Assembly: GCA_041687435.1 (NCBI GenBank)
Contig: JAWLBX010000010.1
Span: 62,001 to 126,000, forward strand
Direction: 5' to 3'
Source of the DNA: JACKII01 sp041687435
Lineage (GTDB): Bacteria > Pseudomonadota > Alphaproteobacteria > Bin95
DNA length: 64,000 nt
The position numbers were made by a program, and so were the translations under genes. Shown piece by piece: positions 25,499 to 35,746 of the stretch; position 1 is the first letter of the stretch; each line of letters starts with the position of its first letter. The notes under the pieces are model-generated. The model saw nothing but the letters and a program-made list of their open reading frames with translations, ran no database searches and was not told the DNA's origin.

Positions 25499-27004
25499 CT
25501 AACGGACGATGCCGAGCAATTCGTCCAGCATGCGCGAGGCAGCCTGGATGACTTGGCTGTTGGCGGCAAAACTGCGCTCGAACAGGGCGAGCTTCTGCAA
25601 TTCCTCGTCGATACTGACGCCGGCATGGGACAGGCGCCGCTCGCTGACGGTTTGCAGCGTCACTTCCTGCGCGGTGGTATTACGGACCTCGGCGGTGCGG
25701 GCCTGGTGGGCAAGCTGGGTGAACTCCCGCGCTGCGGCTGGAAGCGTGTTCGCCGTCAGGCCGGAGACGGAGGAATAGCTGGCCGGTGCCGTGAACGCGC
25801 CGATGAAGCGCGAGACTTGGGCTGGGTCGCCGGCAAGGCCGGGTGTTGCCGCCGCCGCGCCATCCCGCAGGCGCGAGAGCGTGCCGCCCGCGGCGGGGTC
25901 CAATGCGTCATTGACCGCAAGACGGCTGGCGAGGCCGGCAATCGCGGCGGGGTCGGTGGTGTTCAGCCGGGCGCCGGCGTCGGTAAACAGGCCGGCGTCA
26001 GCCGGGCCGAGGGTTGTATCGACCGTGCTGTCCTGGAAACGGTCAGCCACGGCATAGGCGATGGCGTCCAGCCTTGCCAGGGCCGCCGGCGCGATCTCGT
26101 CGCGGACCCGGAACAGGCCGGCGATCAGACCGCTGCCAACGCTCTGTGCATCGCCAGAGCCGGGGGCGATGTCGCGACCATCGACGTTTAGCCCGGAAAG
26201 AATATGGGTAAATCCGGGATCGGCGGAACCCGATGGGTCGTAGATTTCGCCCGTGTTGACGATGGGGCGTGGGTCGAAGGCAAGCGTTGCCGCGTCGTGG
26301 TCGAGCAGCGGCACGCCCTCGTGGGTCAGTAGGCTGATACCGCCGGCCCCATCATTGCGCAGCACACGAATGGGGATGCGGCGCGCAACCTCGTCAATCA
26401 GGCGGTCGCGCTGGTCTTGCAGGTCGTTCGTATTGGCACCGGAGCTGTTATACAGGCCGATCTGACGGTTGAGGCGGGCGAGTTCCTGCAGGGAACTGTT
26501 GACGATTCCGACCTCTCGCGCGATCGCAGCGTCCGCCTCGCCCCGAATGTTGCCGAATTCATTCGACGCTTCATTGAAACCGCGGGTCAGGCTTTGCAGC
26601 GATCGCAGCGCATCCTGCTGCCGCGGTACCGATTCCGGCGTGGTCTCCAGGGCGCGGAACGCTTCTTCCGTCCGCTGGAACAATTGCGGCAGGCCGTTGG
26701 TGGAGTCAGCATCGCCCAGAGCCTCCGCCACACGGGTGAAGGCATCGGCGCTGGTGGTGAGAAAATCGAGCCGCGCCTGGGCGGCCCGGGATTCCCGCAC
26801 CAGCAGCAGATCGACCTGGCGTTGAACCGCGCTGATCCGCACGCCCGCACCCTGTCCGCCGCCAAGATGAGGTTCAACCGTCACTTCCTGCCGGGAGAAG
26901 CCCGGGGTGGTGGCGTTGGCGATGTTGTGCGCGGTCACATCGGCCTGGCGCTGGTTCGCCAGCAGGCCGGACAGTGCGTTGGAGAGGGCGTGGGCTATGG
27001 TCAT
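25499..27004 (-). CDS. flgK: Flagellar hook-associated protein FlgK (HAP1)
   Basis: A 501-aa hook-filament junction protein. The N-terminal rod/hook family motif is ALSNALSGLLANQRQADVTA, followed by HNIANATTPGFSRQEV. The C-terminus GVSIDEELQKLALFERSFAA, followed by NSQVIQAASRMLDELLGIV, is the conserved hook-protein ending. Transcribed with flgE upstream (47-base gap) and flgL downstream. Confidence 0.96.
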   Translation of the reverse strand: MTIAHALSNALSGLLANQRQADVTAHNIANATTPGFSRQEVTVEPHLGGGQGAGVRISAVQRQVDLLLVRESRAAQARLDFLTTSADAFTRVAEALGDADSTNGLPQLFQRTEEAFRALETTPESVPRQQDALRSLQSLTRGFNEASNEFGNIRGEADAAIAREVGIVNSSLQELARLNRQIGLYNSSGANTNDLQDQRDRLIDEVARRIPIRVLRNDGAGGISLLTHEGVPLLDHDAATLAFDPRPIVNTGEIYDPSGSADPGFTHILSGLNVDGRDIAPGSGDAQSVGSGLIAGLFRVRDEIAPAALARLDAIAYAVADRFQDSTVDTTLGPADAGLFTDAGARLNTTDPAAIAGLASRLAVNDALDPAAGGTLSRLRDGAAAATPGLAGDPAQVSRFIGAFTAPASYSSVSGLTANTLPAAAREFTQLAHQARTAEVRNTTAQEVTLQTVSERRLSHAGVSIDEELQKLALFERSFAANSQVIQAASRMLDELLGIVR

Positions 27005-27051
27005 GGCGGCACCCGGCTGTTGTCAGCCGCCGGCGGACCGGCGGTTGCGCA

Positions 27052-28362
27052 TTAGCGTTTCAGGTTCGTGGTTTCCTGCAGCATCTCGTCCACAGTGGTG
27101 ACGATGCGGGCGCTGGAACTGTAGGACCGCTGGGTTTCGATCAGGGCGGTCAGCTCCTGCGCAATATCCACGGTCGAATTCTCCAGCGAATAGCCTGCGG
27201 TGGTGCCAACTGGTCCGGTGCCGGCGTTGAACAGAAACAATCCGCCACTTTCCTGCGTCAGCCGAAAGACATTGCCGTCTGTCAGTTGCATGCCGTTGGG
27301 GTTGATTACGTCGGCAACCAGTATTTGGTAAATCGGTCGGGTCTGGCCATTGTCGAAAATGGCATTGACCATGCCGTCATCGCTGATTTCCGCCCGCAGG
27401 ATGTTGCCGAAGCTGGCGCCATCCTTGCTGATTCGCAGCGGCGCGAACTCGCCGGAGAACTGGACCAGGCCATCGCCGGTTGCGGGTCTGCCTATGTCGA
27501 TGGCGATGTCGTTCCCACCTGCGACCGTCACCGTGAGAGCGCCGGTGGCGGGGTCGTAGGAGCCTGTCGTGGCGGTGACGGCGTCGATCGTGCCTGCCGT
27601 TGCACCGGACTGGTTGAACTGGATGCCGAAGTCGCCAACCGTGGCAGCGTTGGCGCTGTCTGTAACGGTGAACTGCCAGTTGGCGGAAAAGCCGGTGGCG
27701 GGGATTGTTGGCGTGAAGGTCAGGGTCAGCGTCTGGCTGTTGCCAAGCTCATCGAAATATTCGACTGGCAGGATGCGCGGATCGCCGGAGGCGGCAGCAT
27801 CCGTATCCTGTGCAGGCAGGTTGCCCGCAAATTCGATGGTGGTGGTCGGGCTGGCGGTGAAGCCGCTGGCGCCGATGTTCACGACCTCCAGCGATTCGAA
27901 ACTGTTGCGGGCGATGGCCGGATTCAGTGCTGTGCCGTTTTGATCGACCCGGAAGCCCAACAGATAATGGCCGCCATTGGTAACCAAGTTTCCGTTGACA
28001 TCCGGCCGGAACGAACCGGTGGTGGCAAGGCGGTATTCATCGCCGGCCGGGTTGAGGTTGTCCGGGGTGTTCGATTTCGCCACGGGAATGAAGCCGCCGC
28101 CTTTGATGGAAATGTCCGTGCTGTTGCCGGTGGCTTCAACCAAGCCCCTTTCATTGATCGAGCGGCGCACGCTGGAGGTAACGCCGCCAGCGGTGAAACT
28201 GCCGGGCTGGTCGTCGGACAGGACGATGGTCGAAAAATCGATTTCCGCCCGTTTGTAGCCGGCGGTGTTGTTGTTGGCGATATTCTCGGAAATCGTCGCC
28301 AACCGTGCGGCGTTGGCCTGCAACCCCAACACGCCGGCATTCAAAGAAGAGCCCAAACTCAT
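27052..28362 (-). CDS. flgE: Flagellar hook protein FlgE
   Basis: A 436-aa protein that polymerises into the flagellar hook. N-terminal motif SLNAGVLGLQANAARLATIS with ENIANNNTAGYKRAEIDF, the central FlgE D2-like region (TTTIEFAGNLPAQDTDAA), and the C-terminal GYSLENSTVDIAQELTALIE with QRSYSSSARIVTTVDEML. The gap of 110 bases upstream (28363-28472) separates it from motB; I see no clear sigma-54 or sigma-28 promoter there. Confidence 0.96.
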   Translation of the reverse strand: MSLGSSLNAGVLGLQANAARLATISENIANNNTAGYKRAEIDFSTIVLSDDQPGSFTAGGVTSSVRRSINERGLVEATGNSTDISIKGGGFIPVAKSNTPDNLNPAGDEYRLATTGSFRPDVNGNLVTNGGHYLLGFRVDQNGTALNPAIARNSFESLEVVNIGASGFTASPTTTIEFAGNLPAQDTDAAASGDPRILPVEYFDELGNSQTLTLTFTPTIPATGFSANWQFTVTDSANAATVGDFGIQFNQSGATAGTIDAVTATTGSYDPATGALTVTVAGGNDIAIDIGRPATGDGLVQFSGEFAPLRISKDGASFGNILRAEISDDGMVNAIFDNGQTRPIYQILVADVINPNGMQLTDGNVFRLTQESGGLFLFNAGTGPVGTTAGYSLENSTVDIAQELTALIETQRSYSSSARIVTTVDEMLQETTNLKR

Positions 28363-28472
28363 CGGCCATCCACCCTATCGTTGCGAAACCCGTGCGCCGC
28401 GGGGCAGGGTGCCCGGGCGACGGTTCGGGATACCTTGCCGGGTTTGGTTTAAATTTGCGCTAATGGAGCCCG

Positions 28473-29474
28473 TCAGCGGTTGCCGCGCAGGATGACGATA
28501 CCAATGCGCCGGTTGCGCGCGTCAGCCGGGTCGTCGGCGATGAGGGGCACGGTGTCGGCCAACCCTTCCACGCGCTGGATGCGTGCGCGGCCGACGCCAT
28601 GGCGCTCCAGCAGGTGGCGGGCAGTGTGGGCGCGGTCGGTCGAGAGTTCCCAGTTGCCATAGCGTCCGCCGGCAAAGGGAATGGCATCTGTGTGGCCGGT
28701 CAGCGCCACCTTGTTAAGGCTCTCCCGCACCACTTCGGCAATCACCTGCACCAATGCCTGCATGCGCGGCGTCGCATCGGCAACGCCGGACTCGAACATC
28801 GGGGCGCCGTCACGGTCCACGACCTCGATCCGCAGGCCTTCCTCCGTCGCGCGGAAAATCAGATGACGGTCCAGGCCCTGGTAGTCCGGTCGCTGCTGCA
28901 CCTTTTCGGCGATGGATTGGGCCAGACGCTCGGCTTCGGCCATGGCGGCTGCATTGTCCTTGCCGTTTTCCTGGCCCGCTGCCCTATCCGGAGCGGGGTA
29001 GCGTGCAGATGGCGTTTCGCCTTGCGTATCGAAGCGATAGGCGTTGCCCTGTTCTTCGTTATCATGCAGCGTTCCGGGCTGGCGCTGTGGATCGATTCTG
29101 TGGGCGACATCGTGTTGGGCATCCGGCGGCAGGTCCTCGTCGCGTTTCGGCTCTCTCTTATCCGCTGCGGCCAGTTTGCTGGCGGTGCCGCCGGTACCAT
29201 TCCGGGCCAGCCGTTCCTTGGCAAAGATGGAGGAGCCGGCGAACATGTCCGAGCCGCCGCCGGAAACGCGGCTGATCGGGATGGTCGGATCGAAATAGTC
29301 GGCGATACCCTTGCGCTGGCTTTCGGTCGTGGCGTTCAGCAGCCACATCAACAGGAAAAAGGCCATCATCGCCGTCACGAAATCGGCATAGGCTACCTTC
29401 CATGCGCCGCCATGATGGGCATGGCCGTGACCGCCTTTCTTCTTTTTGACGATGATGATGTTGTCTGCGGACAC
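28473..29474 (-). CDS. motB: Flagellar motor stator protein MotB
   Basis: A 333-aa stator subunit that anchors MotA/B to peptidoglycan. The N-terminus IIIVKKKKGGHGHAHHGGAW precedes the single membrane helix VAYADFVTAMMAFFLLMWLL, which carries the proton-binding Asp of MotB. Then comes a plug/linker (TTESQRKGIADYFDPTIPIS) and a C-terminal OmpA-like peptidoglycan-binding domain (VALTGHTDAIPF, ELSTDRAHTARHLLERHGV). motA is not in the window. The His-rich stretch before the helix (HGHAHHGG) is notable. Confidence 0.95.
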   Translation of the reverse strand: MSADNIIIVKKKKGGHGHAHHGGAWKVAYADFVTAMMAFFLLMWLLNATTESQRKGIADYFDPTIPISRVSGGGSDMFAGSSIFAKERLARNGTGGTASKLAAADKREPKRDEDLPPDAQHDVAHRIDPQRQPGTLHDNEEQGNAYRFDTQGETPSARYPAPDRAAGQENGKDNAAAMAEAERLAQSIAEKVQQRPDYQGLDRHLIFRATEEGLRIEVVDRDGAPMFESGVADATPRMQALVQVIAEVVRESLNKVALTGHTDAIPFAGGRYGNWELSTDRAHTARHLLERHGVGRARIQRVEGLADTVPLIADDPADARNRRIGIVILRGNR

Positions 29475-29580
29475 GCCAAGACCTCCCCGGCCGGCAGGCT
29501 GGGTGCCCGCCAGTACAGGGGTAGAGAAAAGCAGACGGGTCTTAAAGGGCGCTTACGGCAATCGCCCGCAATTGCCGGGG

Positions 29581-31206
29581 TCAGGCTGCCTCGCCGGCAA
29601 GCGCGGTATCGATCAGGGCGATAGTTTCCGCCATGCCATAGAGCGCAATGAACGAGCCCATGCGCGGCCCCTGGCTTTGCCCCAGCAGGGTTTCATAGAG
29701 CGCGCGGAACCAGTCGCGCAGGTTCTCAAAGCCATGTTGCTTGCCGATCTCGTAGACGATGTTCTGCAAGGCCGTTGCATCCGCATCCGCCGGGGCATGT
29801 ACCAGCGCTTCCCGCAGATCGGCGAGCGCGGCCCGTTCCGTATCCGTCGGCGCGCGGTACTGTTTCGTGGGTTTCACGAAGTCCTGATAATACCGCACCG
29901 CATAGCCCACCAGCCGGTCGAGCATCGGCGCCGTTTCCGGTGTTGCGTCCGGCCGGTAGCGGGAGATGAACCCCCACAGCACCGACTTGTCCTCCGCATT
30001 GGCGACGCTGGCGAGGTTCAGCAGAATGCCGAACGACAGATCAGCCTCCGGTGCGGGGGGATTGCCATTATGGATGTGCCAGGCCGGGTTTTCCAGTTGC
30101 TGCGCGGCGTCCTGGGTTGGAAATTTCTCCAGCCAGGTGCGGTATTCGTCAACTGCCTTGGGAATCACGTCGAAATGGAGTTTCTTCGCGGCCCGTGGCT
30201 TTTGGAACATGAACTGGGACAGGCTTTCCGGCGGCGCATATTTCAGCCAATCCTCGACGGCTAGGCCGTTGCCGCGGGATTTGGAAATCTTCTCACCCCT
30301 GTCGTCTAGGAACAGTTCATAGGTGAAGCCTTCGGGCGGGCGGCCGCCCAGGATGCGGCAGATTTTGGACGACAGGTTGACCGAGTCGATCAGGTCCTTG
30401 CCGCTCATCTCATAATCGACTTCCAGCGCGTACCAGCGCATCGCCCAATCCGCCTTCCATTGCAGCTTGCAATGGCCGCCGGTCACAGGAACCTCCACCA
30501 GCTTGCCGGTCTCCGTGTCGCGGTAGGTGACGGTGCCGGCGTCCTCATCACGCGCAACGATGGGTTCCTGCAGCACAACGCCGGTGCGCGGGCAAATCGG
30601 CAGGAACGGGCTGTAGGTGGCCTGCCGCTCTGCGCCCAATGTCGGCAGGATCACATTGATGACGGCGTCATAGTTCCGCAGCACCTGCAACAGGGCCTGG
30701 TCGAACCGTCCGGACTTGTAGCAGTCGGTCGCGCTCTGAAACGTATACTCGAAGCCGAAACTGTCCAGAAAGGCACACAGGCGGGCATTGTTGTGATGGC
30801 CGAAGCTCTCGTGCGTTCCGAACGGGTCCGGCACCTGGGTCAGCGGCTTGCCAAGGTGCTGGGCCAGCATGTCCTTGTTCGGCACATTGTCCGGCACCTT
30901 GCGCAGGCCATCCATATCGTCGGAAAAGGCAAAGAGTTCGGTCGGAATGTCCGAGAGCTCCTGAAATGCTCGGCGCACCATGCTGGTGCGCGCCACCTCG
31001 CCGAACGTGCCGATATGGGGCAGACCGGATGGGCCATAGCCGGTCTCGAACAGGGCATAGCCCTTGGCCGGGACCGAATCGCCCAGGCGTTTGACCACCT
31101 TGCGCGCTTCCTCGAAAGGCCATGCGCGGGCGGTTGACGCGGCGGAACGACGGTCCATCATATCGGATGATCCTGTTAACATTGTGTTGAGTGGATGGGC
31201 GCTCAT
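29581..31206 (-). CDS. lysS: Class I lysyl-tRNA synthetase
   Basis: A 541-aa class I lysyl-tRNA synthetase (LysRS1), the archaeal/alphaproteobacterial type and unrelated to the common class II enzyme. The HIGH-like motif is GLPHIGTFGE near the N-terminus and the KMSKS-like motif is EKISKSRGN at mid-length. The C-terminal region is the family's alpha-helical anticodon-binding part. Start uncertain: ATG 31206, or 31161/31158 just before DRRSAASTARAWPFEEARKV, which matches where family proteins usually begin. Upstream is the divergent sulfotransferase gene. Confidence 0.95.
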   Translation of the reverse strand: MSAHPLNTMLTGSSDMMDRRSAASTARAWPFEEARKVVKRLGDSVPAKGYALFETGYGPSGLPHIGTFGEVARTSMVRRAFQELSDIPTELFAFSDDMDGLRKVPDNVPNKDMLAQHLGKPLTQVPDPFGTHESFGHHNNARLCAFLDSFGFEYTFQSATDCYKSGRFDQALLQVLRNYDAVINVILPTLGAERQATYSPFLPICPRTGVVLQEPIVARDEDAGTVTYRDTETGKLVEVPVTGGHCKLQWKADWAMRWYALEVDYEMSGKDLIDSVNLSSKICRILGGRPPEGFTYELFLDDRGEKISKSRGNGLAVEDWLKYAPPESLSQFMFQKPRAAKKLHFDVIPKAVDEYRTWLEKFPTQDAAQQLENPAWHIHNGNPPAPEADLSFGILLNLASVANAEDKSVLWGFISRYRPDATPETAPMLDRLVGYAVRYYQDFVKPTKQYRAPTDTERAALADLREALVHAPADADATALQNIVYEIGKQHGFENLRDWFRALYETLLGQSQGPRMGSFIALYGMAETIALIDTALAGEAA

Positions 31207-31406
31207 ACGTAGAAACCTGCGGGCTACTGGTCAATCGACCCTGTGCAATGTCGTAACTGTGCGGCTATTTAACTGTACCGGCATCATTGAGGTGACGGCC
31301 ACCGCAGTGTAGACAATCCTGCCTTGCCGGCGGTCGTGGTGATACACGGCAGTAAGGGTGAGCCGGAAAGAAAGAGCTGGCGGCGCCCGGCATGGAGGTG
31401 TGTTGC

Positions 31407-32240
31407 ATGAGCCTGTTCGATCAGATTCAGCCCTATGCTAGGCGCGCATTCGTCAAGCTCAAGCCGTCTATCCAACTGGTGACGGTGCCGAAGCATCGCC
31501 CCGAAGAGAAAACCATCACGTTCTTGACTGGTTTTCCGCGGTCCGGCACCAACATGGTGCTGGATGTATTCGAGTGGAGCGGCAAGACTGAAGTTTTCCG
31601 CGAGTCTGATGCCCGGATCAACGATAATTTCCTGCTAAAGGATAACGCCACCGTCGCCACCCGGGTGAAAGCATCGCCCGCCCGGAATGTGATGGTCAAG
31701 GCATTGCAGGACAGCCACCGGCTGACCGAACTGATGGGGCTGTTTCCCGGCAGCGGCGTCATCTGGATGTACCGTCATTACGATGACAGCGTGAACTCGA
31801 TCATGGAGTTGTGGCCGGGCCACCGCAACGGCATCGACGATATTGTCTCTGGCGGGCCGGATGCCGCCGGCTGGCGGGGCGCGAACATGACGGATGAGAC
31901 GCTGGCAGAATTGCGGGCGGAGTATGAACCGGAATGGAACGATGCCACCTGCAATGCTTGGTTCTGGTATCTGCGCCAGCAACTCTTCTACGACCAAGCG
32001 TTCGATGCGAACGACCGGGCCATCCTGGTGCGGTACGAGTCCCTGGTGACCGATCCGCTGCGGGTGATCCAACCGCTGGCAAGCCTGGTTGGCGTGCCGA
32101 TGACCTCGCTCATGGCGTCGGTTCCGCATGCGCGATCGGTGCGGAAAAAGCCCGCGCCGGATATCGTGCCGAAGGTTCGCGAGCGCTGCGACGCGCTGCT
32201 GAGCCGGCTGGATGCCACCTGGGAAGCGCAGGGGATTTAG
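31407..32240 (+). CDS. Sulfotransferase family protein
   Basis: A 277-aa cytosolic sulfotransferase-fold protein. The 5'-phosphosulfate loop is FLTGFPRSGTNMVLDVFEW at residues ~39-57, and ILVRYESLVTDPLRVIQPL is the 3'-phosphate-binding region, both typical of enzymes using PAPS. The acceptor is unknown; sugars and lipids are common acceptors. The ATG at 31407 has GGAGG eight bases upstream. It stands alone between divergent lysS and the helicase gene. Confidence 0.85.
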   Translation: MSLFDQIQPYARRAFVKLKPSIQLVTVPKHRPEEKTITFLTGFPRSGTNMVLDVFEWSGKTEVFRESDARINDNFLLKDNATVATRVKASPARNVMVKALQDSHRLTELMGLFPGSGVIWMYRHYDDSVNSIMELWPGHRNGIDDIVSGGPDAAGWRGANMTDETLAELRAEYEPEWNDATCNAWFWYLRQQLFYDQAFDANDRAILVRYESLVTDPLRVIQPLASLVGVPMTSLMASVPHARSVRKKPAPDIVPKVRERCDALLSRLDATWEAQGI

Positions 32241-32333
32241 GGCTGCGGACAGCTGGCCGTTGCATCGCCTGGCTGCATCGCGGCACTGTGCCGGAATGAT
32301 CTGCGTTTTGTTCCCCTGCTGCCGTTGGCAGAC

Positions 32334-35105
32334 ATGACCGGCGAGCCTTCCCCCTTGAACGGCGGCGAGGCTGTAAGCCTGGACTCGCTGCCAGTGCTGG
32401 TTTGCGGCGTGCGCAGTGCTGTCTGGCTGGCACCGGATGGCGAGCCGGAAACCCTGACCCCGCCCCAGGCACAGGCTCGCTCTGCAGCCATGCCACCGCT
32501 GGTGTGTCACCGGGGCACCGTCGCGCAAAGGCTGCGGCAGGGGGAAGTGCGCAGTTATGACGTGCTGGAACTGTATGCCTTCGCCCGCCCGGCGCATGCC
32601 TGCCTGCCGACCCCGTCGGGGTTGGCGGAGGCACTGGGCATGCCGAAGCCCCGTTCGCTGGCAGATGAGGCGCTGACGCTGCGCGATGCGGCCGCAAACC
32701 TGTTGCAGGCCATTGCCGCCGACACCGACCCCACATTGGCGCCGCTGGCCTGGCAGATGGCGCGGGGCGGCTGGATCTGGGGGGCGCTGGTGCTGGCCCG
32801 CACCGGCCGCCCGCCCGGCAACCTCTCCGGCCGCGCGCGCCACGCCATGCAGGCCTGGGAGCGGCGGCCGCTGTGGGAGGAGCGCGGGCCGGACAGCCCG
32901 CCGGGGACCGAGCCGATCGACCCCGCCGATTCCCGCCGCCGCCTGACCGAACTGCTGGGGCCGGATTCGGAGCAGCGGCCAAGCCAGGCGGACTATGCCG
33001 ACGCGGTGACGGCGGCGTTCCAGCCGCGCGATCACGAGGATCAGCCCAACCTTGTGCTGGCGGAGGCCGGCACCGGCATTGGCAAGACACTAGGCTATCT
33101 GGCGCCGGCAAGTCTGTGGGCGGAGATCAACGGCGCGCCGGTCTGGGTCTCGACCTATACCCGCAACCTGCAACAGCAGATCGACCGCGAACTCGACCGG
33201 CTGTTCCCGCTGCCCGCCGACAAGCGCGCGCGGGTGGTGGTGCGCAAGGGGCGGGAGAACTATCTCTGCCTGCTGAATTACGAGGAGGCGACCGGCACCC
33301 TGTTCGCACAAGGGCCGGATGCCGTCGGCCTCGGCCTGATGGCGCGCTGGATCGGCGCGACACGCGACGGCGACATGGTCGGCGGCGACCTGCCGGCTTG
33401 GCTGATCGACCTGGCCGGTCCGCGCCTGACCCTCGGCCTGGCGGACCGGCGTGGCGAGTGCATCTATGCCGCCTGCACCCATTACCGCCGCTGCTTCATC
33501 GAGGCGAGCGTGCGCGCAGCCCGCAGGGCCGATATCGTCATCGCCAATCATGCGCTGGTTATGGCGCAGGCGGCATTGGGTGGCATCGACGATGGCTTCC
33601 TGCCGACCCGCTATGTGTTCGACGAGGGCCATCATGTTTTCGATGCTGCCGACAGCGCTTTCGCCGCCGAATTGACCGGGCGGGAGGCGAGCGAGCTTCG
33701 GCGCTGGCTGCTGGGGGCGGAGGGAGCCAGCAGCCGTGCCCGGGGCCTGAGGCGACGCATGGAGGATTTGCTGCCGGGGGAACAACAGGCGGCGGAGTTG
33801 CTGGATGGCGTGCTGCAGGCCAGCCGCTCCCTGCCAGGTGATGGATGGCTACAGCGCCTGATCGACGATTTGCCGCAAGGGCCGGCAGAGGCGTTTCTGG
33901 CCAAGGTGCGGCAGCAGGTGCGGGCGCGCGCGCCCAGTACAGACGGCCCGTTCAGCCTGGAATGCACCACCCGCCCGCCGGTCGACGACCTGTTGGAGAC
34001 CGCGCGCGATTTGGCAAGCGCCCTGGAAAAAATCCGCGGGCCGTTGGCCAAGCTGCGCCAAATCCTGATGCATCGGCTGGACGACGAAGCCGACGACCTC
34101 GACACGGCAACGCGCCAGCGGATCGAGAGCATTGCCCGAACCCTCACCCGCCGCGGCGAGCACCAGGTCGCCGCGTGGGCGGACATGCTCACCTCGCTGC
34201 AGGAAGAGCCCATGGAACAATACGTCGATTGGTTTCAGTTGGATCGCGTTGCAGGGCAGGAGCGCGATGTCGGCATGCACCGGCATTGGCTCGATCCGTC
34301 GATCCCGTTTGCCAAGGCGGTGATCGAGTCGGCGCACGGTGCCGTCATCACCTCTGCCACGCTGCGCGATTCCAGTGGCAACCCGGAGACCGATTGGCTG
34401 GGCGCCGAGGCCAGGGTGGGGGCGCCGCACTTGGCACTGCATCCGATCCGCGCCGCCATGGCCTCGCCCTTCGACTATGCGGAAAACACACGGGTTCTGC
34501 TGGTCAACGACGTGCGCAAGACCGATGCCGCTCAGGTGGCAGCGGCTTATCGGGTGCTGTTTCAGGCTGCCCGGGGCGGTGGCCTTGGCATCTTTACGGC
34601 GATCCACCGGCTGCGCGCCGTCTATCAGCGCCTGGCCGGGCCGCTGGAAGCGGCGGGAATCGCGCTACACGCCCAGCACGTCGACAAGCTGGATACGGCC
34701 AGTCTGGTGGATATTTTCCGGGCCGATCCGGATTCCTGCCTGTTGGGGACCGATGCTATCCGCGACGGGGTGGATGTGCCGGGCCGCTCGCTGCGCCTGA
34801 TCGTGTTCGACCGTCTGCCCTGGCCACGCCCGGACATTCTGCACAAGGCCCGGCGCAAGGCGTTTGGCGGGCCGCGCCATGACGACATGGTTGCGCGCCT
34901 GCGGTTGCGTCAGGCATTCGGGCGGCTGATCCGGCGGGAAGGCGATGCCGGCGTGTTCGTGCTGCTGGATTCCGCGCTGCCATCCCGGCTTGCCACCGCG
35001 TTTCCGCACGGGGTGACGGTCAGCCGGGTTGGGCTGGCGGAGGCTGCGCAGACGGTTGAGCAGTTTCTGGCCGCAAAAGGGGTGATTCCGCCCGCGTCGG
35101 GTTGA
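32334..35105 (+). CDS. DinG-like ATP-dependent DNA helicase (XPD/Rad3 family)
   Basis: A 923-aa superfamily 2 helicase. Walker A is AEAGTGIGKTLGYLAP (near residues 242-257) and the DEAH box is DEGHHVFD at residue 430. Between them, cysteines in ENYLCLLNY and GECIYAACTHYRRCFIE fit the 4Fe-4S cluster site of this family. Late motifs include VVITSATLRDSSG-like AVITSATLRDSSG and RLRQAFGRLIRREGDAGVFV. It has an extra N-terminal ~200 residues without a recognised domain. The start may be ATG 32334 or the TTG at 32325; no strong ribosome binding site is seen for either. Confidence 0.92.
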   Translation: MTGEPSPLNGGEAVSLDSLPVLVCGVRSAVWLAPDGEPETLTPPQAQARSAAMPPLVCHRGTVAQRLRQGEVRSYDVLELYAFARPAHACLPTPSGLAEALGMPKPRSLADEALTLRDAAANLLQAIAADTDPTLAPLAWQMARGGWIWGALVLARTGRPPGNLSGRARHAMQAWERRPLWEERGPDSPPGTEPIDPADSRRRLTELLGPDSEQRPSQADYADAVTAAFQPRDHEDQPNLVLAEAGTGIGKTLGYLAPASLWAEINGAPVWVSTYTRNLQQQIDRELDRLFPLPADKRARVVVRKGRENYLCLLNYEEATGTLFAQGPDAVGLGLMARWIGATRDGDMVGGDLPAWLIDLAGPRLTLGLADRRGECIYAACTHYRRCFIEASVRAARRADIVIANHALVMAQAALGGIDDGFLPTRYVFDEGHHVFDAADSAFAAELTGREASELRRWLLGAEGASSRARGLRRRMEDLLPGEQQAAELLDGVLQASRSLPGDGWLQRLIDDLPQGPAEAFLAKVRQQVRARAPSTDGPFSLECTTRPPVDDLLETARDLASALEKIRGPLAKLRQILMHRLDDEADDLDTATRQRIESIARTLTRRGEHQVAAWADMLTSLQEEPMEQYVDWFQLDRVAGQERDVGMHRHWLDPSIPFAKAVIESAHGAVITSATLRDSSGNPETDWLGAEARVGAPHLALHPIRAAMASPFDYAENTRVLLVNDVRKTDAAQVAAAYRVLFQAARGGGLGIFTAIHRLRAVYQRLAGPLEAAGIALHAQHVDKLDTASLVDIFRADPDSCLLGTDAIRDGVDVPGRSLRLIVFDRLPWPRPDILHKARRKAFGGPRHDDMVARLRLRQAFGRLIRREGDAGVFVLLDSALPSRLATAFPHGVTVSRVGLAEAAQTVEQFLAAKGVIPPASG

Positions 35106-35175
35106 CCTTTGGCACGGGCGCGTTTTTATGCCATCCACTGCGCAGCGATACCCCAGAAAGAAGGCGACTGCCACT

Positions 35176-35595
35176 GTGTCCGAGGAATCCGTCATCAACC
35201 ATCACACGGCGCTGATCTACGTCATGGTTCTCGTCTCCGCATCGGACGGCAACATGACGGATGCGGAACTTTCGCAGATCGGCAATATCGTAACGCATTT
35301 GCCGATTTTCGGGGATTTCGATCCAGAGAATCTGGCAACCCTGGCCGCATCCTGCACGGACCTGCTGCAGGAGGACGACGGCCTAGACACTGCGTTGGAA
35401 CTGGTGAACGAGGCCCTGCCAGAGAAGTTGCGCGAAACCGCCTATGCGCTGGCCTGCGACGTAGCGGCGGCGGACGGCGAAATCCAGCAGGAGGAACTGC
35501 GCCTACTCGAAATCATACGTCACCATCTGCGCGTTGGCCGACTGCCGGCGGCGGCAATCGAGCGCGGCGCGAGAGCGCGGCACGCCGTTCTCTGA
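35176..35595 (+). CDS. TerB family (tellurite resistance-like) protein
   Basis: A 139-aa all-helical TerB-domain protein: HHTALIYVMVLVSASDGNMT followed by DAELSQIGNIV, and ALACDVAAADGEIQQEELRL followed by LEIIRHHLRV. The two acidic DGxxxxxE loops are the family's metal-binding positions. Its role is not tellurite resistance by default; the genome context (between dinG-like and dnaN genes) gives no clue. I prefer the GTG start at 35176 because conservation begins there; an ATG at 35128 would add 16 residues. Confidence 0.85.
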   Translation: MSEESVINHHTALIYVMVLVSASDGNMTDAELSQIGNIVTHLPIFGDFDPENLATLAASCTDLLQEDDGLDTALELVNEALPEKLRETAYALACDVAAADGEIQQEELRLLEIIRHHLRVGRLPAAAIERGARARHAVL

Positions 35596-35633
35596 CCCGC
35601 AACCCCCGGCTTGCCGACACCCTGGCATTGCGC

Positions 35634-35661
35634 TTGGAATCGTCCTGCGTCCTGTTATACT
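35634..35661 (+). promoter_or_regulatory. Putative sigma-70 promoter of dnaN
   Basis: TTGGAA at 35634-35639 and TATACT at 35656-35661 with a 16-base spacer, 85 bases upstream of the dnaN start codon. Four of six and five of six consensus matches. Confidence 0.45.
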
Positions 35662-35746
35662 CTCGGTCCCTCCCCATCGGGGCGCGTGATCCTAGATGGA
35701 GTAGGTGCCCGCGAAACAGGCGCAACATGTTGGTATTGGTTCGGCG

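Noticed and set aside
35596..35746. Replication origin next to dnaN
   Set aside because: No clustered DnaA boxes or AT-rich unwinding region can be seen; only a sigma-70-like promoter is present.
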